From Proteles cristata cristata (Eukaryota > Chordata > Mammalia > Carnivora > Hyaenidae): a stretch of DNA of 64,000 nucleotides. How positions within the stretch are numbered: the stretch's first letter is position 1; each line of letters opens with the position of its first letter. Positions 1-10,640 of the stretch are shown in pieces. The notes beneath the pieces were generated by a model. The model was given only the letters and a program-made list of their open reading frames with translations, ran no database searches and was not told the origin of the DNA. The DNA lies in contig JAESUZ010005464.1 of NCBI GenBank assembly GCA_017311185.1, positions 62,001-126,000 of the forward strand. The letters are read 5' to 3'. The position numbers and the translations under genes were made by a program.

Positions 1-222
1 ATACAGACTCAGGAAAAAGAATGGCTTCAGAATTCTCAGGAACCACACCAGAAGCCTGAGGCAATAGAGAAATGCTTTCTAGTTTTTGAGGAAATGAGTT
101 TCCAAATTAGAAATCTGCTCCCTTTCCAACTCACATGTCTTGCAGTAGAATCAAGATACCTTTAGGCATACAAGGCGCATCGGCCTGGTTAGGCTAATAC
201 AGCAGAAGTTCCTCCGGACACC
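1..222. other. Single-copy-looking sequence, no gene seen
   Basis: No repeat, splice-framed exon or coding frame is recognisable in this opening segment. It runs up to the start of the LTR at about 223. Confidence 0.5.
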
Positions 223-564
223 TGCTATGGTTTAAATGTTTGCATCTCCCCGTCATCTCCCAAATTCATGTATTGAAATGCTAATCCCCAGTGTGATGGT
301 ATTAGAAGGTGGGGGTGCCTTTGGGAAGTGACGAGGTCATAAGGTGGATCCCTCGTGAATGAGATCGATGCCCTCCTAAAAGGGCTCCATTGTCCCTTGT
401 ACTATGCAAGGGCGTACCTAGCAGGCAGCAGTCTGCAAGCTGCAAGGGGATTCTCACCAGAACCTGACCTTGGGCATCCAACCTCCAGAACGATGAGAAA
501 TACATTTCAGCCATTTTTAAGTTGGTCGTATTCTGTTACAGCAGCCCAAACAAACTCTAAGACA
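223..564 (+). mobile_element. Solo LTR of the ERVL-MaLR class (MLT1/MST-like)
   Basis: It starts tgctatggtttaaatg, carries the typical 'ttcatgtattgaaatgctaa' line and 'gaggtcataaggtgga', and ends with 'cctccagaacgatgagaaat' and 'cagcagcccaaacaaactct'. These are hallmarks of MaLR LTRs in forward orientation. It is diverged, with no internal region alongside, so it is an old solo LTR. The exact subfamily is not assigned. Confidence 0.75.
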
Positions 565-978
565 CCAATTAAAGCCAAAGGGACATGCTCAGACTGGGAG
601 GAAATGGACTGTACTTCCAGGACTAACCTCCCAGCACAGGCCTTCCCCCTGAGGAAGTCAGTGCCTCGGACAGGGACAGAAGCCACCACACCAGGAGGCT
701 GCCATCGCCACAGGGGCAAGTTCCAGGCTCTGCCTCCGCCATCCTTAGGAGGTTGCAAAATCAGACGCTTCAGTCACACTCTGGATTCCAGGACTCTGCT
801 GGGCGGCCTCACCCAGAGATGCCCCTGCCAGAGGGGAGCCTTGGCCCTGCCTCTTTCCCAAGTAACACAGCTGGGGACCCAGATCCTGACTCTGGGACAG
901 ATGCTACTGAAAGGTAGGATCGAAACCACATGTCTCCAATCCAACAACTGGAGAATGACCTGAACAGTGCTCTTTGTT
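565..978. other. Moderately GC-rich unique sequence, no gene supported
   Basis: Overlapping open frames occur on both strands, but they disagree in frame, start inside the LTR and match no protein family I know. Base composition explains them. No repeat recognised. Confidence 0.5.
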
Positions 979-996
979 AAGAATATAGAATTTATA

Positions 997-1183
997 GGGG
1001 CGCCTGGGTGGCTCAGTTGCTTAAGCATCTGACTCTTGATTTTTGCCCAGGTCATGATCTCACAGCTCCTGGGATCAACTCCCATGTCGGGCTCTGGGCC
1101 GACAGCACTGAGCCTGCTTGGGATTCACTCTCTCTATCCCTCTGCTCCTACCCACCTCAAAATAAATAAAAAAATCTTAAAAA
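997..1183 (+). mobile_element. CAN-type SINE, forward
   Basis: Head ggggcgcctgggtggctcag, body with gtcatgatctcac, tail caaaataaataaaa. It is flanked by a perfect 18-bp target duplication, aagaatatagaatttata, at 979-996 and 1184-1201. The body is the shorter 'gactcttgatttt' variant. Confidence 0.95.
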
Positions 1184-1201
1184 AAGAATATAGAATTTAT
1201 A

Positions 1202-1643
1202 ATGTAGGAAACTGTTAAAACAATGGGAAGGGGGTATTCGAATATTTGGGGCTGCCTGAGTGGCAAGGGATCACAACACACACACTTAAACTTCAACTCC
1301 CTATGAACTCTTTCTTAGAAAGAAACCAAAAGATACTCCTGGTGTTTCAGCACCAAACAAGGGAAAGGATCAAGAAAGAGAGAGATACAAAATTAGGAAA
1401 TGGGAAGTCTAACACAGGCGGCAGGTACACGAAGTTCCCGAGAGGATGGGCAGGAAGATGAAGTCTGCACAGAGGGATGACAATGGGGAAGGGAAAGAAT
1501 CCACAAGATTACCTGATGTTTTCACCTCTTATTAAAATATCCAGAGAATTATGGGAGGCACAGAGAGCGCTGAACACTTGAGGGTGGGGAAGGCAAGTAT
1601 TAACCCTAAGAAAATAAAAAGATAGATAAGAAAGAAAATATCA
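1202..1643. other. Unique sequence, nothing recognised
   Basis: Purine-rich stretch between two SINEs. A short 'ggggctgcctgagtggc' at about 1249 looks like a SINE head but has no body behind it. Confidence 0.5.
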
Positions 1644-1865
1644 GGGACACGTGGGTGGCTCAGTCAGTTGAATGTCTGACTTTGCCTCAGGTCATGATCT
1701 CACAGTTCGTGAGACTGAACCCCACCTTCGGCTTTGTACTGACAGCTCAGAGCCTGGAGCCTGCTTCGGATTCTGTGTCTCCCTCTCTCTCTGACTCTCT
1801 CCCACTCTCATTCTGTCTCTCTCTCTCTCTCTCTAAAATGAATAAACAGTAAATTTTTTTTAAAA
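1644..1865 (+). mobile_element. CAN-type SINE, forward
   Basis: Head gggacacgtgggtggctcag, then gtcatgatctcacag, a CT-rich body and the tail aaaatgaataaacagtaaa. Target duplication not clear. Confidence 0.9.
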
Positions 1866-2137
1866 GGCAATATGATTTTAGCATGTTACAGGTCTCAGCC
1901 ATGAACAGGGTTTGCACACACATAATAGTGTGAACACACCATATTGATGACGGAAGGGACTACATGTCTACATCAGGAGGCTGGGGTAAGAAGGGAAAGA
2001 GGATGCACTGGAAGGGAGACTACAGTGGCATACACATGCTAACTCTTCATCTTCTACTTTAGGAAGCCCAACATAGCATGTAACTTTTAAAAACCAAGAA
2101 ATATTAACAGAAACACGTTACTTAGAATACAGAAATA

Positions 2138-2355
2138 GGGGCGCCTGGGTGGCTCAGTCAGTTAAGCCTCTGACTTCGGCTCAGGTCATGATCTCACAGT
2201 TTGTGGGTTCGAGTCCCACATCAAGCTCTGTGCTGACACCTAGCTCAGAGCCTGGAGGCTATCTTCGGATTCTGTGACTCCCTCTCTCTCTGACCCTACC
2301 CTACTTATGCTGTCTCTATCTCTCTCTCAAAAATAAATTAAAAACATTAAAAAAA
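2138..2355 (+). mobile_element. CAN-type SINE, forward
   Basis: Full-length head-to-tail copy between perfect 14-bp duplications agaatacagaaata (2124-2137 and 2356-2369). It has the 'cttcggctcaggtcatgatctc' style body (older subfamily) and an intact box-B-like ggttcgagtcc. Confidence 0.95.
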
Positions 2356-2486
2356 AGAATACAGAAATAAACACTTCAAGGAGGTTTTTAAAATTGTTTA
2401 TTTTTTAAGAAAGTTTTTTTTTAAGTTGAAAATTGTTGCCCTGGGGCACAGAATATAGGGGTAGGAAAGGGTGAAGATTGTTATTT

Positions 2487-2724
2487 CTCTTTGTTTTAAG
2501 TTTATTTATTTATTTGGAAAGAGAGAAAAAGCACAGGTGGGAGAGGGGCAGAGAGAGAGAGCAAGAGAGAAAGAGAGAGAGAGAGGGAGAGAGAGAGTCC
2601 CAAGGAGAATCCACACTGTCAGTGCAGAGCCCCATGCAGGGCTCAAACTCATGAACTGTGAGATCATGACCTGAGTCAAAATCAGGAGTTGTACGCTTAA
2701 CCCACTGAGCCACCCACGTGCTCT
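2487..2724 (-). mobile_element. CAN-type SINE, reverse
   Basis: Starts with the reversed tail (aagtttatttatttattt), then a GA-rich body, and ends gagccacccacgtgctc. Flanked by gaagattgttattt (2473-2486) and gaagattgctattt (2725-2738), a duplication with one mismatch, so the insertion is moderately old. Confidence 0.93.
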
Positions 2725-2790
2725 GAAGATTGCTATTTTTTTCAATTATAAGCCTGATAGCATTATTTCACTTTTAAAGTCATATACATA

Positions 2791-3001
2791 GGGGTGCTTG
2801 GGTGGCTCAGTGGGTTAAGCGTCTGACTTCAGCTCAGGTCATGATCTCATGGTTTGTGAGTTCAAGCCCCACATCAGGGTCTGTGCTGACCACTCAGAGC
2901 CTGGAGCCTGCTTCAGATTCTGTGTCTCCCTCGTCTCTCTGCCCCTCCCCTGCTCTCCCTCTCTCTCTCAAAAATAAACATTAAAAAATTTTAAAAATAA
3001 T
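2791..3001 (+). mobile_element. CAN-type SINE, forward
   Basis: Head ggggtgcttgggtggctcag; tail caaaaataaacattaaaaaa. Imperfect duplication: aaagtcatatacata at 2776-2790 and aaagttatatacaca after the tail. Confidence 0.93.
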
Positions 3002-3016
3002 AAAGTTATATACACA

Positions 3017-3962
3017 CATACCTATGTCCATATACACACTAATGCATATATACTTATACATATTAAATAAAATTTTAAATCAAATGCAGAAAAAACATCT
3101 CTTGTGGTTCATTTGTAGCCTTCCTCTCTTAAGATTCATGCAACTGCTGTCTCAGATTGTCTCCCCTTCCTGTTGGTACACCTGCTCATTCTATAAACCA
3201 TTCTCTCCTCCTGTCAAGATGACAAACTACATTAGCCACTGGCTCCTTCCTGAAAATCAACCCTAAAGAAACTACAGAAGCCAGAGGGGAAACTTGAATT
3301 TGAGGAACTAACAACAAAGAATAAAATAAAATAAAATAAAATAAAATAAAATAAAACACTATAAAAAGTCTCTGGGAAGTCTGCAGACTCAGGAAATAGA
3401 TGGGGGGCAGGGACAGGGCAGCGGGTTGGTTGGGAGAACAGCTTCAGCCTGGAGGAAGGGAGCCAGAGGAGAACACCTTTCTGTTCTGCTCTTGCTTCTC
3501 CCCTATGTGAACAACCAGTTTGTTGATCGCCATAGAAATTGGCAGCAACAGCTGAGACTCAGGGGTCAGCAGGGTTCAATAAGGGCAGAGCAAAAGCCCC
3601 TTGGAAGTAAGGAGGGATAAAAAGAGGGAATGTGTACTAACCAGCTACCCTTGGGTATTCACACTGGATCCCTCCCACTCTGAACCCCCAGGGCAAGGAG
3701 AGCAAATTGACAGAGACTGTAATATTTCTAGAGTCTAGAGCCTGTTTCTCATTCCCCTTAAATGGGAAATATAGCTAGAGAAGTTATTTCTGGATGGTGG
3801 GCAAATTGGAATGATCACCAACAGTTCTGTGGCCCCTGGGGCTCTCTTCCCTGGCTTTAATTCACTTACAGGTACATCAACTAGAGTCTGGGCTGGAGCC
3901 ATTTCCAACCCATAACCATGTGTAGTAACTGATAGTCAAAGGGAGGAGGATTTCTTGGGGCC

Positions 3963-3964
<2 letters not shown>
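3017..3964. other. Unique sequence with one simple repeat
   Basis: No gene seen. A short forward open frame near 3426-3620 has no recognisable domain and no splice-site frame. Holds the (AAAAT)n tract listed separately. Confidence 0.5.
3316..3357. repeat. (AAAAT)n microsatellite
   Basis: Eight or so uninterrupted aaaat/taaaa units. Confidence 0.95.

Positions 3965-3965
<1 letters not shown>

Positions 3966-3998
<33 letters not shown>
3966..3998. repeat. (CA)n microsatellite
   Basis: About 16 uninterrupted CA units flanked by ccaaaa and aaaacag. Confidence 0.95.
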
Positions 3999-4001
<3 letters not shown>

Positions 4002-4033
4002 CAGAAGTGCACATAAGGACTACAACTACTTTT

Positions 4034-4267
4034 ATTTTTAATGTTTTATTAATTTCTAGGGGAGAGAGAGAGAGAGACAAAGAGAGACAGAGAGACAGCG
4101 TGAGCAGGGGAGGGTCAGAGAGAGGGAGTCACAGACTCTGAAACAGGCTCCAGGCTCTGAGCTGGCAGTCAGCACAGAGCCCGATGCGGGGTTCGAACCC
4201 ACGAACCGCGAGATCATGACCTAAGCGAAAGTCGGACGCTTAACTGACTAAGCCGCCCAGGAGCCCC
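4034..4267 (-). mobile_element. Young-subfamily CAN-type SINE, reverse
   Basis: Reversed form of the young subfamily: aatgttttattaatttctagg tail side, ctgagctggcagtcagcac centre, ctaagcgaaagtcggacgc near the head. Flanked by tacaactactttt at 4021-4033 and 4268-4280. Confidence 0.95.
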
Positions 4268-4436
4268 TACAACTACTTTTTAGAAAGACAGCAAATTCAA
4301 CAGTATAGACCATCTGAGTCAGAATTATGACAAGAGATGGACTGAGAAATGAATGACAACAAATACATTAAGAAGTTAAGGCTGACGTAAGCAACATGAA
4401 GTAAGAACAAGAAAACATTTATAAAGGACCACATTG

Positions 4437-4617
4437 AGGCGCTCCTGGGTGGCTCAGTTGGTTAAACATTAGATTCTTGATTCCAGCTCAGGTCATGACT
4501 TCATGATCATGAAATCGATCCCGGCATCGGGCTGTGCGCTGACAGTGCAAAGCCTACTGGGGATTCTCTGCCTCCCTCCCCTCTCTCTCTCAAAATAAAT
4601 AAATAAACATTTTTCTA
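4437..4617 (+). mobile_element. CAN-type SINE, forward
   Basis: Head ggcgctcctgggtggctcag and tail aaaataaataaataaacat. Flanks aaaggaccacattga (4423-4436) and aaagggaccaaattga (4618-4633) are an imperfect duplication. Short-body variant with 'attcttgattccagctc'. Confidence 0.92.
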
Positions 4618-4789
4618 AAAGGGACCAAATTGAGTATACGATATGAAATATGTAACTAAAGCAACAGTTAAGATAGAAAGCAAGAGGGACAAAGGGGATG
4701 AATAAATCAGTGAGTTAAACGATCAGGCGGACAAACTCTCCTAGAGGTCAACAGAAAAGGGTAAAGAGAGGAAACACAGAAGGAGGCTG

Positions 4790-5260
4790 GCAGGTGTGGA
4801 GCGCTAATACCTATGAGCACCGGCTTTGTGTCCACCTGACTAGGCTGAATCTAGTTTCCCTAAACTCCATTTCCTGTGCATTTCCGTTTAGATGGGCCAT
4901 CAGCAAGATCGCTGGCGCTGTGACCAGCCTGCCAGCTCACCTCGTTCGTGCGGAGCAGCCGCGGGGTTTCCAAGAGCTGCCCCTTCTGTGGGTCCTCACT
5001 AAGATTCCCCGACCCCCAAGCCAGGTGAGTTGGCCATCGCGATGTAAGGCTCCGGTTTCTGCAAGAAACATGTATCATCGAGATTTGAGGCAGCAAGAAC
5101 TAAAGGGAGTGTTGGTCTGTCCTCACAGGCTCCAGCTTGCACTTCTGGGGTTCCAGTCTGTCTGGTTCGCCCCCTCTTTACTTCCATCTTTCATTCCAAA
5201 CCTCCGACTCCAATACTTGACATAAAGTCCATAGCCTAATAAAGACTCTTTAACCAATGC
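4790..5260 (+). other. Unclassified block: decayed repeat or non-coding exon
   Basis: This block has more CpG than its surroundings. It contains 'aaactccatttcctgtgcat', a strong donor-like ccaggtgagt with GT at 5025-5026, and ends with cctaataaagactc, a polyadenylation-like motif at about 5237. The combination is reminiscent of an old LTR but matches no family I can name. A forward open frame spans 4794-5225 without recognisable domains, so I do not call it a gene. Confidence 0.3.
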
Positions 5261-5640
5261 TCACATTTCATAAGGTCGAATCCCTGCAATATACATATAT
5301 TCCCCTTCCCCACTCCTATCATACTGATATTACTTCAACTTTTAGCTCTAGGATTTTTTGGATATCTTTCTAAAAGTGTTCTTTTTCTCATTTTGGGCCT
5401 TAACAGAAATTTTAATGCCTTTACCATGTTTCTTGAATATCGAGTACTATTTCCAATACGTGTTTTCAGTATAATGTCATTCTTAGCTCAACCTAATTCT
5501 TGTTCTCATTGATGATCTCTTCATTTTCTCTGGAAGTTTGTAAAATTCTTTCCTTGTCTCTTGATGTTCTTAAGTTTTATTCTGATGTTTCTAGGTTTGG
5601 AGTTTTAACCTGTCCTCTCTTCTATATTTTGGTGTAATAG
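5261..5640. other. AT-rich sequence, probable old repeat
   Basis: T-rich sequence with ttctctggaagtttgtaaaa, similar in style to an old interspersed repeat in reverse orientation. Family not assigned. No gene. Confidence 0.35.
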
Positions 5641-5667
5641 AGTTCAATCAGAGAAGCAGAACCATTA

Positions 5668-5668
<1 letters not shown>

Positions 5669-5708
<40 letters not shown>
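5669..5708. repeat. (CA)n microsatellite
   Basis: About 19 uninterrupted CA units after accattagga. Confidence 0.95.
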
Positions 5709-5711
<3 letters not shown>

Positions 5712-6374
5712 CAATAAATTGTTTAATTGGAAGAAACATACAGATATTGATAAGTTTAAGAAATTAATAAGAACAAGTAAACATGAGTAGGGGTCTTAAA
5801 GGCAACCACACTTGAACAAAAAGAAAATAATTTTTTGAGCCAGGAGAAAACAAAAAGAAAATGCAGTAAACTTAAAATATGAGATATGGTAGGAGAAGTA
5901 ATTTCTAATACAAAACCAATTATAATAAATGTAAATGGAGCTAACTCACAAATGAAAAGACAAGTACTGTCTGATAGTATTAAGATATGGAAACAAAATC
6001 CAAAATCCAAAAATAAGTTGTCTATTCATTCATAAAACCAAAAGATACACACACAAAAAAAAAACCCAGCAATGATAGTAGCTGACAAAGACAAAGTTGA
6101 TGTAAGAGGTAAACAAAACAATAAAGCAAAAAAATATAACCATCATAAACATATATGAACCTAATAGGGTATAGTAACTGACAATGTACAGAGAGAAACA
6201 TAAAAATAGTTGCAATTTTTAACATCCACTTATCAGAAATGTATTAAGTAAACATAAATTAACCAGATATTTATCTAAAGAGTATAATTGGTAGGCTTAT
6301 ACTATTAATTATACTCTTCAGATCTTTGATAGATATGTTCTAATGGTATGCTGTTTAAATATCTTTATATTGCA

Positions 6375-6618
6375 TGGGGCGCCTGGGTGGCATAGTCGGT
6401 TAAGCGTCCGACTTTCGCTTGGGTCATGATCTCGCGGTTCGTGGGTTCGAGCCCCGCGTCGGGCTCTGTGCTGACTGCCAGCTCAGAGCCTGGAGCCTGT
6501 TCCAGTCTGTGACTCCCTCTCTCTCTGACCCTCCCCTGCTCACGCTGTCTCTCTCTCTCTCCTAGAAATAAATAAAACATTAAAAAAAAATAAAATAAAA
6601 TAAAAATAAAAAATAAAT
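6375..6618 (+). mobile_element. Young-subfamily CAN-type SINE, forward
   Basis: Close to the presumed active form: head ggggcgcctgggtggcatag, cgactttcgcttgggtcatg, and an intact box-B-like ggttcgagccccgcgtcggg. The tail is cctagaaataaataaaacatt-like followed by (AAAAT)n. The 18-bp duplication aaatatctttatattgca is perfect at 6357-6374 and 6619-6636, so the insertion is recent. Confidence 0.97.
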
Positions 6619-6827
6619 AAATATCTTTATATTGCAACAAATAGCAAATACACATTTTTAGAAACACACACACAGTAACATGAATGTATCAGGCCAACAT
6701 GAAGTCTCAATAAACTCACTAGGAACAGTGTCTTATACATTACATCTTCCAAACATAATGAAATAATATTAGAAATTAATAACAGAATTTCTTTAAATGT
6801 TCTATGCTTCAAAAATATCACATTAAT

Positions 6828-7055
6828 AGGGCAACTGGGTGGCTCAGTGGGTTAAGTGTCCTACTTCAGCTCAGGTCATGATCTCATGGTGTGTGGGTTC
6901 GAGTCCTGAATAGGACTCTGTGCTGATAGTTCAGAGCCTGGAGCCTGCTTCTGAATCTGTGTCTCCCTCTCTCTCTCTCTGCTCCTCTCCCACTCATGCT
7001 CTGTCTCTCTTTGTCTCTCAAAAATAAATAGACACTAAAAAATTTTTTTAAACAA
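6828..7055 (+). mobile_element. CAN-type SINE, forward
   Basis: Head agggcaactgggtggctcag, gtcatgatctcatgg, tail caaaaataaatagacact. Older body type, inserted in the decayed L1. Target duplication only partly visible. Confidence 0.92.
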
Positions 7056-7739
7056 AAAAAATACCACTAGGTTAAAAATGAAATTATAATCAAAATGAAG
7101 AAATATCTAGAATTAAATGAACATGAAAACACAAAATGTATGGGCTATAACTAAACAAATATTTAGAAGAGCAGTTACACATGTAAATAGTTTATCAGGA
7201 AACAATAAAGTTGAAAAGAAATATGCTCAGCATCCAACTCAAGACGTGATTGAAAAGAACATCAAAACAAAGAAGAAAAAAGAATACAAGAAAGGATATA
7301 AAGAAAAACAAAATAATAATTTTCTTACATGTAGGAAATTAATAAGAATAAAGTTCTGTTTTTGAAAAGATTACCAAGATAAACCTCTGATAAGGAGGAG
7401 GTAAAAATAAAAAAAAAAAGGAGGTAAAAAATAAAAACTAAGTAAAACATGATCAAATAATAAAGAAGGGGAAATAGAGATTTTAAAAGCAAATATAGAT
7501 AAAAGGCATAAATTTCTAGAAAGTACACCAAATGCCAAAAGGGAACAAGAAGAAAAATGTAATTTAAAATAGATTCACAAGGATTAAAGAAATTTAACTG
7601 GTAGTTAAAACTCCATCCCAAAGATCTCTAAACCTGGTCGCTTTTAAAACTGACGCTATTAAATTTTTAAAAACATAATTCCCATGTTATAGAAGTTGGT
7701 CAAAAAATGCAAAAAGAAATAGCAATTCTCAGTTCATTT

Positions 7740-7980
7740 TATGAAACTAATATAATCCCATTTCCCTTAAGGCTTATGGATTCTAAGCCATAATTCAGAA
7801 AGTGTTCCCCACTCCCAGGTCTTAGAGGAATTTATCCACGTCTTTCCCGGTCTTTCCTTGTACGGTTTCATTTTATTTTTACATTTATGTCTCTGATCCT
7901 TTTGGAATTTATTCTGGTATATATTGTAAATAACGGATTCAATTTTCTCTATTCCCATATGGGTGGTGCCCTGCAGCTGG
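7740..7980 (-). mobile_element. LINE-1 ORF2 fragment in reverse orientation
   Basis: The minus strand reads like L1 ORF2 upstream of its C-terminal part: ggatcagagacataaatg and a preceding cccatatgggaatag. It lies between forward L1 pieces ending near 7735 and starting near 8080, so either an inversion happened or a separate L1 piece landed here. Confidence 0.6.
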
Positions 7981-8074
7981 CTCAGGGCAGCTCATAAGAG
8001 CTGATTGTTAAATCTTCAGGAATTTCATGTGCTGATGGCTAAACATAGCCATGATTACAAAATAGAGAAAATCT

Positions 8075-9343
8075 ATTAAATCAAATCTTTAGAGAAAATC
8101 TAAATGGCTCTGAGTATGCTGATGACTTTTTAAATATAATACCAAACGCACAATCCATGAAAGAAATAATTGGTAAGCTGGACTTCATTAAAATTAAAAA
8201 CTTCTGCTTTGTAAAAGACATTGTCAAGAGAATGAGAAGACAAGTCATGGACTGGGAGAAATTATTTGCAAAAGACACTTCTAACAAAGAACTGTGATCC
8301 AAAATACACAAAGAACTCTTAAAATTCAACAGTAAGAACATTTAAAACCTAACTTATAAAAGGGACAAAAGACTTAAATACACACCTCGCCAATAAAGAT
8401 ATAGGGTCAGCACATGAGCATAGGAAAGGAGGCTCACATCATAAGTCATTGGAGAAGCAAACTGAAACATCAGATACCACTAACACCTATTGGAACAGCC
8501 AAAATCCGCAACGCTGAAACACCAAATGCTCATGAGGATGTGGAGCAATGGGAATTCTCATTCATTACTACTGGAATGCAAAATGGAACGGCTACTTTGG
8601 AAGACAGTTCAGTGGTTTCTTACAAAACTAAACATGCTCTTACCATGTAATTCAACAATGGCCCTCCTAGGTATTAATGCAAGTGAGTTGTAAATGTACT
8701 AAAAACCTACACCCAGATATTTGTAGTAGCTTTATTTTCAACGGCCATAACCAAGATGCCCTTTAGTAGGCAATGGATAAACTGTGGTACATCAAGACAT
8801 CAATACAATGGAGTATTACTCATTGTTAAAAAGAAGTGAGCCATTAAGCCATGAAATGACAGAGGTATTTTAAACATGCACATTAAAGATGCACATTAAT
8901 TATGAAATGGAAAAGACTAATCTGAAAAGGGTACATTCTGTATGACTCTAAGTATATGACATTCTGGACAAAGTAAGCAACAGGGGGAAAAATTAGTGGT
9001 TATTAGAGGTTAGGGAGGGAGGAAGGATGAATCAGAGAGCAAGAAGATTGTTAGGGCAGTGCAAGTTTTCTGTATGATGCTATAATGGTGGGTATATGTC
9101 ATTATATATTTGTCAAAACCCATAGAATGTACACCATGAGTGAACCCCAATGTACACTTGTGCTTTGAGTGGTTATTATGTGTCATTGTAATGACAGGTA
9201 ATGAATTGTAACAAATGTACCACTCATGTGCAGGATGTTCATGGTGGAAGAGGCTCAAGGGGAACAGGGTTACATATGGGAACTCTTCTGTTTTCCCCTC
9301 AGTTTTACTGTGAACCTAAAGCTTCTCTAAAAGATAAAGTCTA
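8075..9343 (+). mobile_element. Old LINE-1 (L1M-type) ORF2 C-terminus and 3' end
   Basis: Runs collinearly from aaaatctaaatggctctga through 'ggacttcattaaaattaaaa', gaggatgtggagcaatggg, caatggagtattactca and a 3' end ctctaaaagataaagtcta. This is the classic L1 order: ORF2 C-terminal region, then 3' UTR and terminal AATAAAG-like sequence. ORF2 is broken by stops and frameshifts. A SINE landed in its terminal tail at 9344. Confidence 0.8.
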
Positions 9344-9582
9344 GGGGCTCCTACGTGGCTCAGTCGGTTGAGCGTCTAACTTCAGCTCAGGTCATGATCT
9401 CACAGCTCATGGGTTCGAGCCTCACAACTGGCTCTGTGCTGACAGCTCAGAGCCTGGAGGCTGCTTCTGATTCTAAGTCTCCCTCTCTCCCTGCCCCTCC
9501 TGTGCTCATACTCTGTCTCTCTCTGTCTCAAAAGTAAACATTAAAAAAATTTTAAATAAAGTTAAATTTCAAAAAATAAAAA
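9344..9582 (+). mobile_element. CAN-type SINE, forward, in the L1 tail
   Basis: Head ggggctcctacgtggctcag; tail caaaagtaaacattaaaaaa. Duplication ataaagtcta at 9334-9343 and 9583-9592, which is the 3' terminus of the host L1. Confidence 0.94.
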
Positions 9583-9599
9583 ATAAAGTCTATTTAAAA

Positions 9600-10150
9600 T
9601 TCAAAAAGCAAAATGAGGCATTATATTGCTTCTGTAATGTGGGCAGATATTGGAAAGCTGGGTCATGCCAAGTGTTGGTGGAGAGGTAAGAATATTATGC
9701 TCAGTTGGTGAGCATGTAGACGGGTGCACAGTCTATCATACAACCTGGCAAATCGATAGCACCATTTAGTCAGATTAAGTGTGAACATATTTAGAACCCA
9801 TTCCTGAGCACCTATCACAAAGACAGTCTCACATACATCTGTAAGGGGACAAATAAGAGGTTATACAATTCGAAGTTGTTCATAGGGACAGAACATTGGA
9901 GACTATCTAGGTGCTCACTACATGTAACTGCGGAAGCACTTAAAAGGCTACAGACTTGAAATGCACACGGCAACACGTACAATATTAAAAATAAAGTGAA
10001 AAAAGATATAAAATAGAGACCACAATACCCATTAAAAGTACATTTTTATATGGGCCATCAAAGAACACATACAAATTAAAAGATGCACATTAAAAACATT
10101 GTACTAGTTTCCTTTGTGGTAGGAGGGGAATAGGAGTAAGGAATGTGTAT
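9600..10150 (+). mobile_element. Decayed LINE-1/HAL1-type 3' fragment
   Basis: Contains ccaagtgttggtggagagg, a degenerate gcaccatttagtcag segment, attcctgagcacctatcaca and ggacagaacattggagac. This order resembles the C-terminal part of an old L1 or HAL1 ORF2. Heavily decayed, no frame left. Confidence 0.5.
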
Positions 10151-10167
10151 TTAAAAATGTTAACAAA

Positions 10168-10299
10168 GCATGTCTCTGGGTGGCTCAGTTAGTTAAGCGT
10201 CCAATTCTTGATTTTTACTCAGGTTATGGTCTTTTAGTTCATGGGATTGAGCCCCAAGTCGGCTCCATGCTGACAGGGTGAACCCTATTTGGGATCGTC

Positions 10300-10337
<38 letters not shown>

Positions 10338-10398
10338 CCCCTGTCTCTTTCCAGCCTTGCACATGCTCTATCTCTCTCAAAGTAAATAAACTTTTTGA
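10168..10398 (+). mobile_element. CAN-type SINE, forward
   Basis: Diverged head (tctctgggtggctcagttag), CT-microsatellite-expanded body (10298-10337) and the tail caaagtaaataaacttt. Confidence 0.88.
10298..10337. repeat. (CT)n tract in the SINE body
   Basis: About 19 CT units with one ccc interruption, an expansion of the SINE's own CT-rich region. Confidence 0.9.
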
Positions 10399-10418
10399 AA
10401 AATGTTTAAAAAGTTTAG

Positions 10419-10640
10419 AGGCACCTGTGTGGCTTGTCGGTTAAGCCTCCAACTCTTTGATTTCAGCTCAGGTCATGATCTCATGGTTCATGGGTTCAAG
10501 CAGCCGGGCATCAGGATCTACAGTGACAGTGGGGAGTCTGCTTGGAATTCTCTCTCTCTGCCCCCCCACTTGCTCTCTAAATAAACAAACAAATAAATAA
10601 ATAAAAATTTTTAAAAACTTAAAAATTTTTAAATGTTAAT
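10419..10640 (+). mobile_element. CAN-type SINE, forward, directly behind another
   Basis: Head gaggcacctgtgtggcttgt; tail aaataaataaataaaaattt. It sits about 20 bp after the previous SINE's tail in the same orientation, consistent with insertion at the first copy's A-rich end. Confidence 0.88.

Larger units (their letters stand above)
5770..7735 (+). mobile_element. Old LINE-1 ORF2-region fragment, decayed
   Basis: A-rich plus strand with L1 ORF2 phrases in collinear order: aatgtaaatggagctaa near 5930, tattagaaattaataacaga near 6770, 'gaacatgaaaacacaaaatg' near 7120, then a lysine-rich stretch near 7260. Many stops and indels show it is dead. Two SINEs interrupt it (6375-6618 and 6828-7055). 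The endonuclease/RT region cannot be delimited by eye. Confidence 0.65.

Noticed and set aside
355..963. 202-codon forward open frame
   Set aside because: It begins inside a MaLR LTR, has no recognisable domain and is contradicted by equally open reverse frames. Chance in moderately GC-rich DNA.
998..1080. True tRNA genes at SINE heads
   Set aside because: The heads are tRNA-Lys-derived and keep A/B-box-like words, but lack a foldable tRNA 3' half. They are SINE promoters.
1249..1265. SINE head at ggggctgcctgagtggc
   Set aside because: No body or tail follows; likely a chance match.
5230..5245. Gene end at the poly(A)-like signal
   Set aside because: A single aataaag with no recognised exon upstream is not enough to call a terminator.
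6365..6673. 102-codon reverse frame
   Set aside because: It lies over a SINE and its TSD; the residues are the reversed SINE body.
8414..8693. Two overlapping forward frames
   Set aside because: They are pieces of a decayed L1 ORF2, not host genes.
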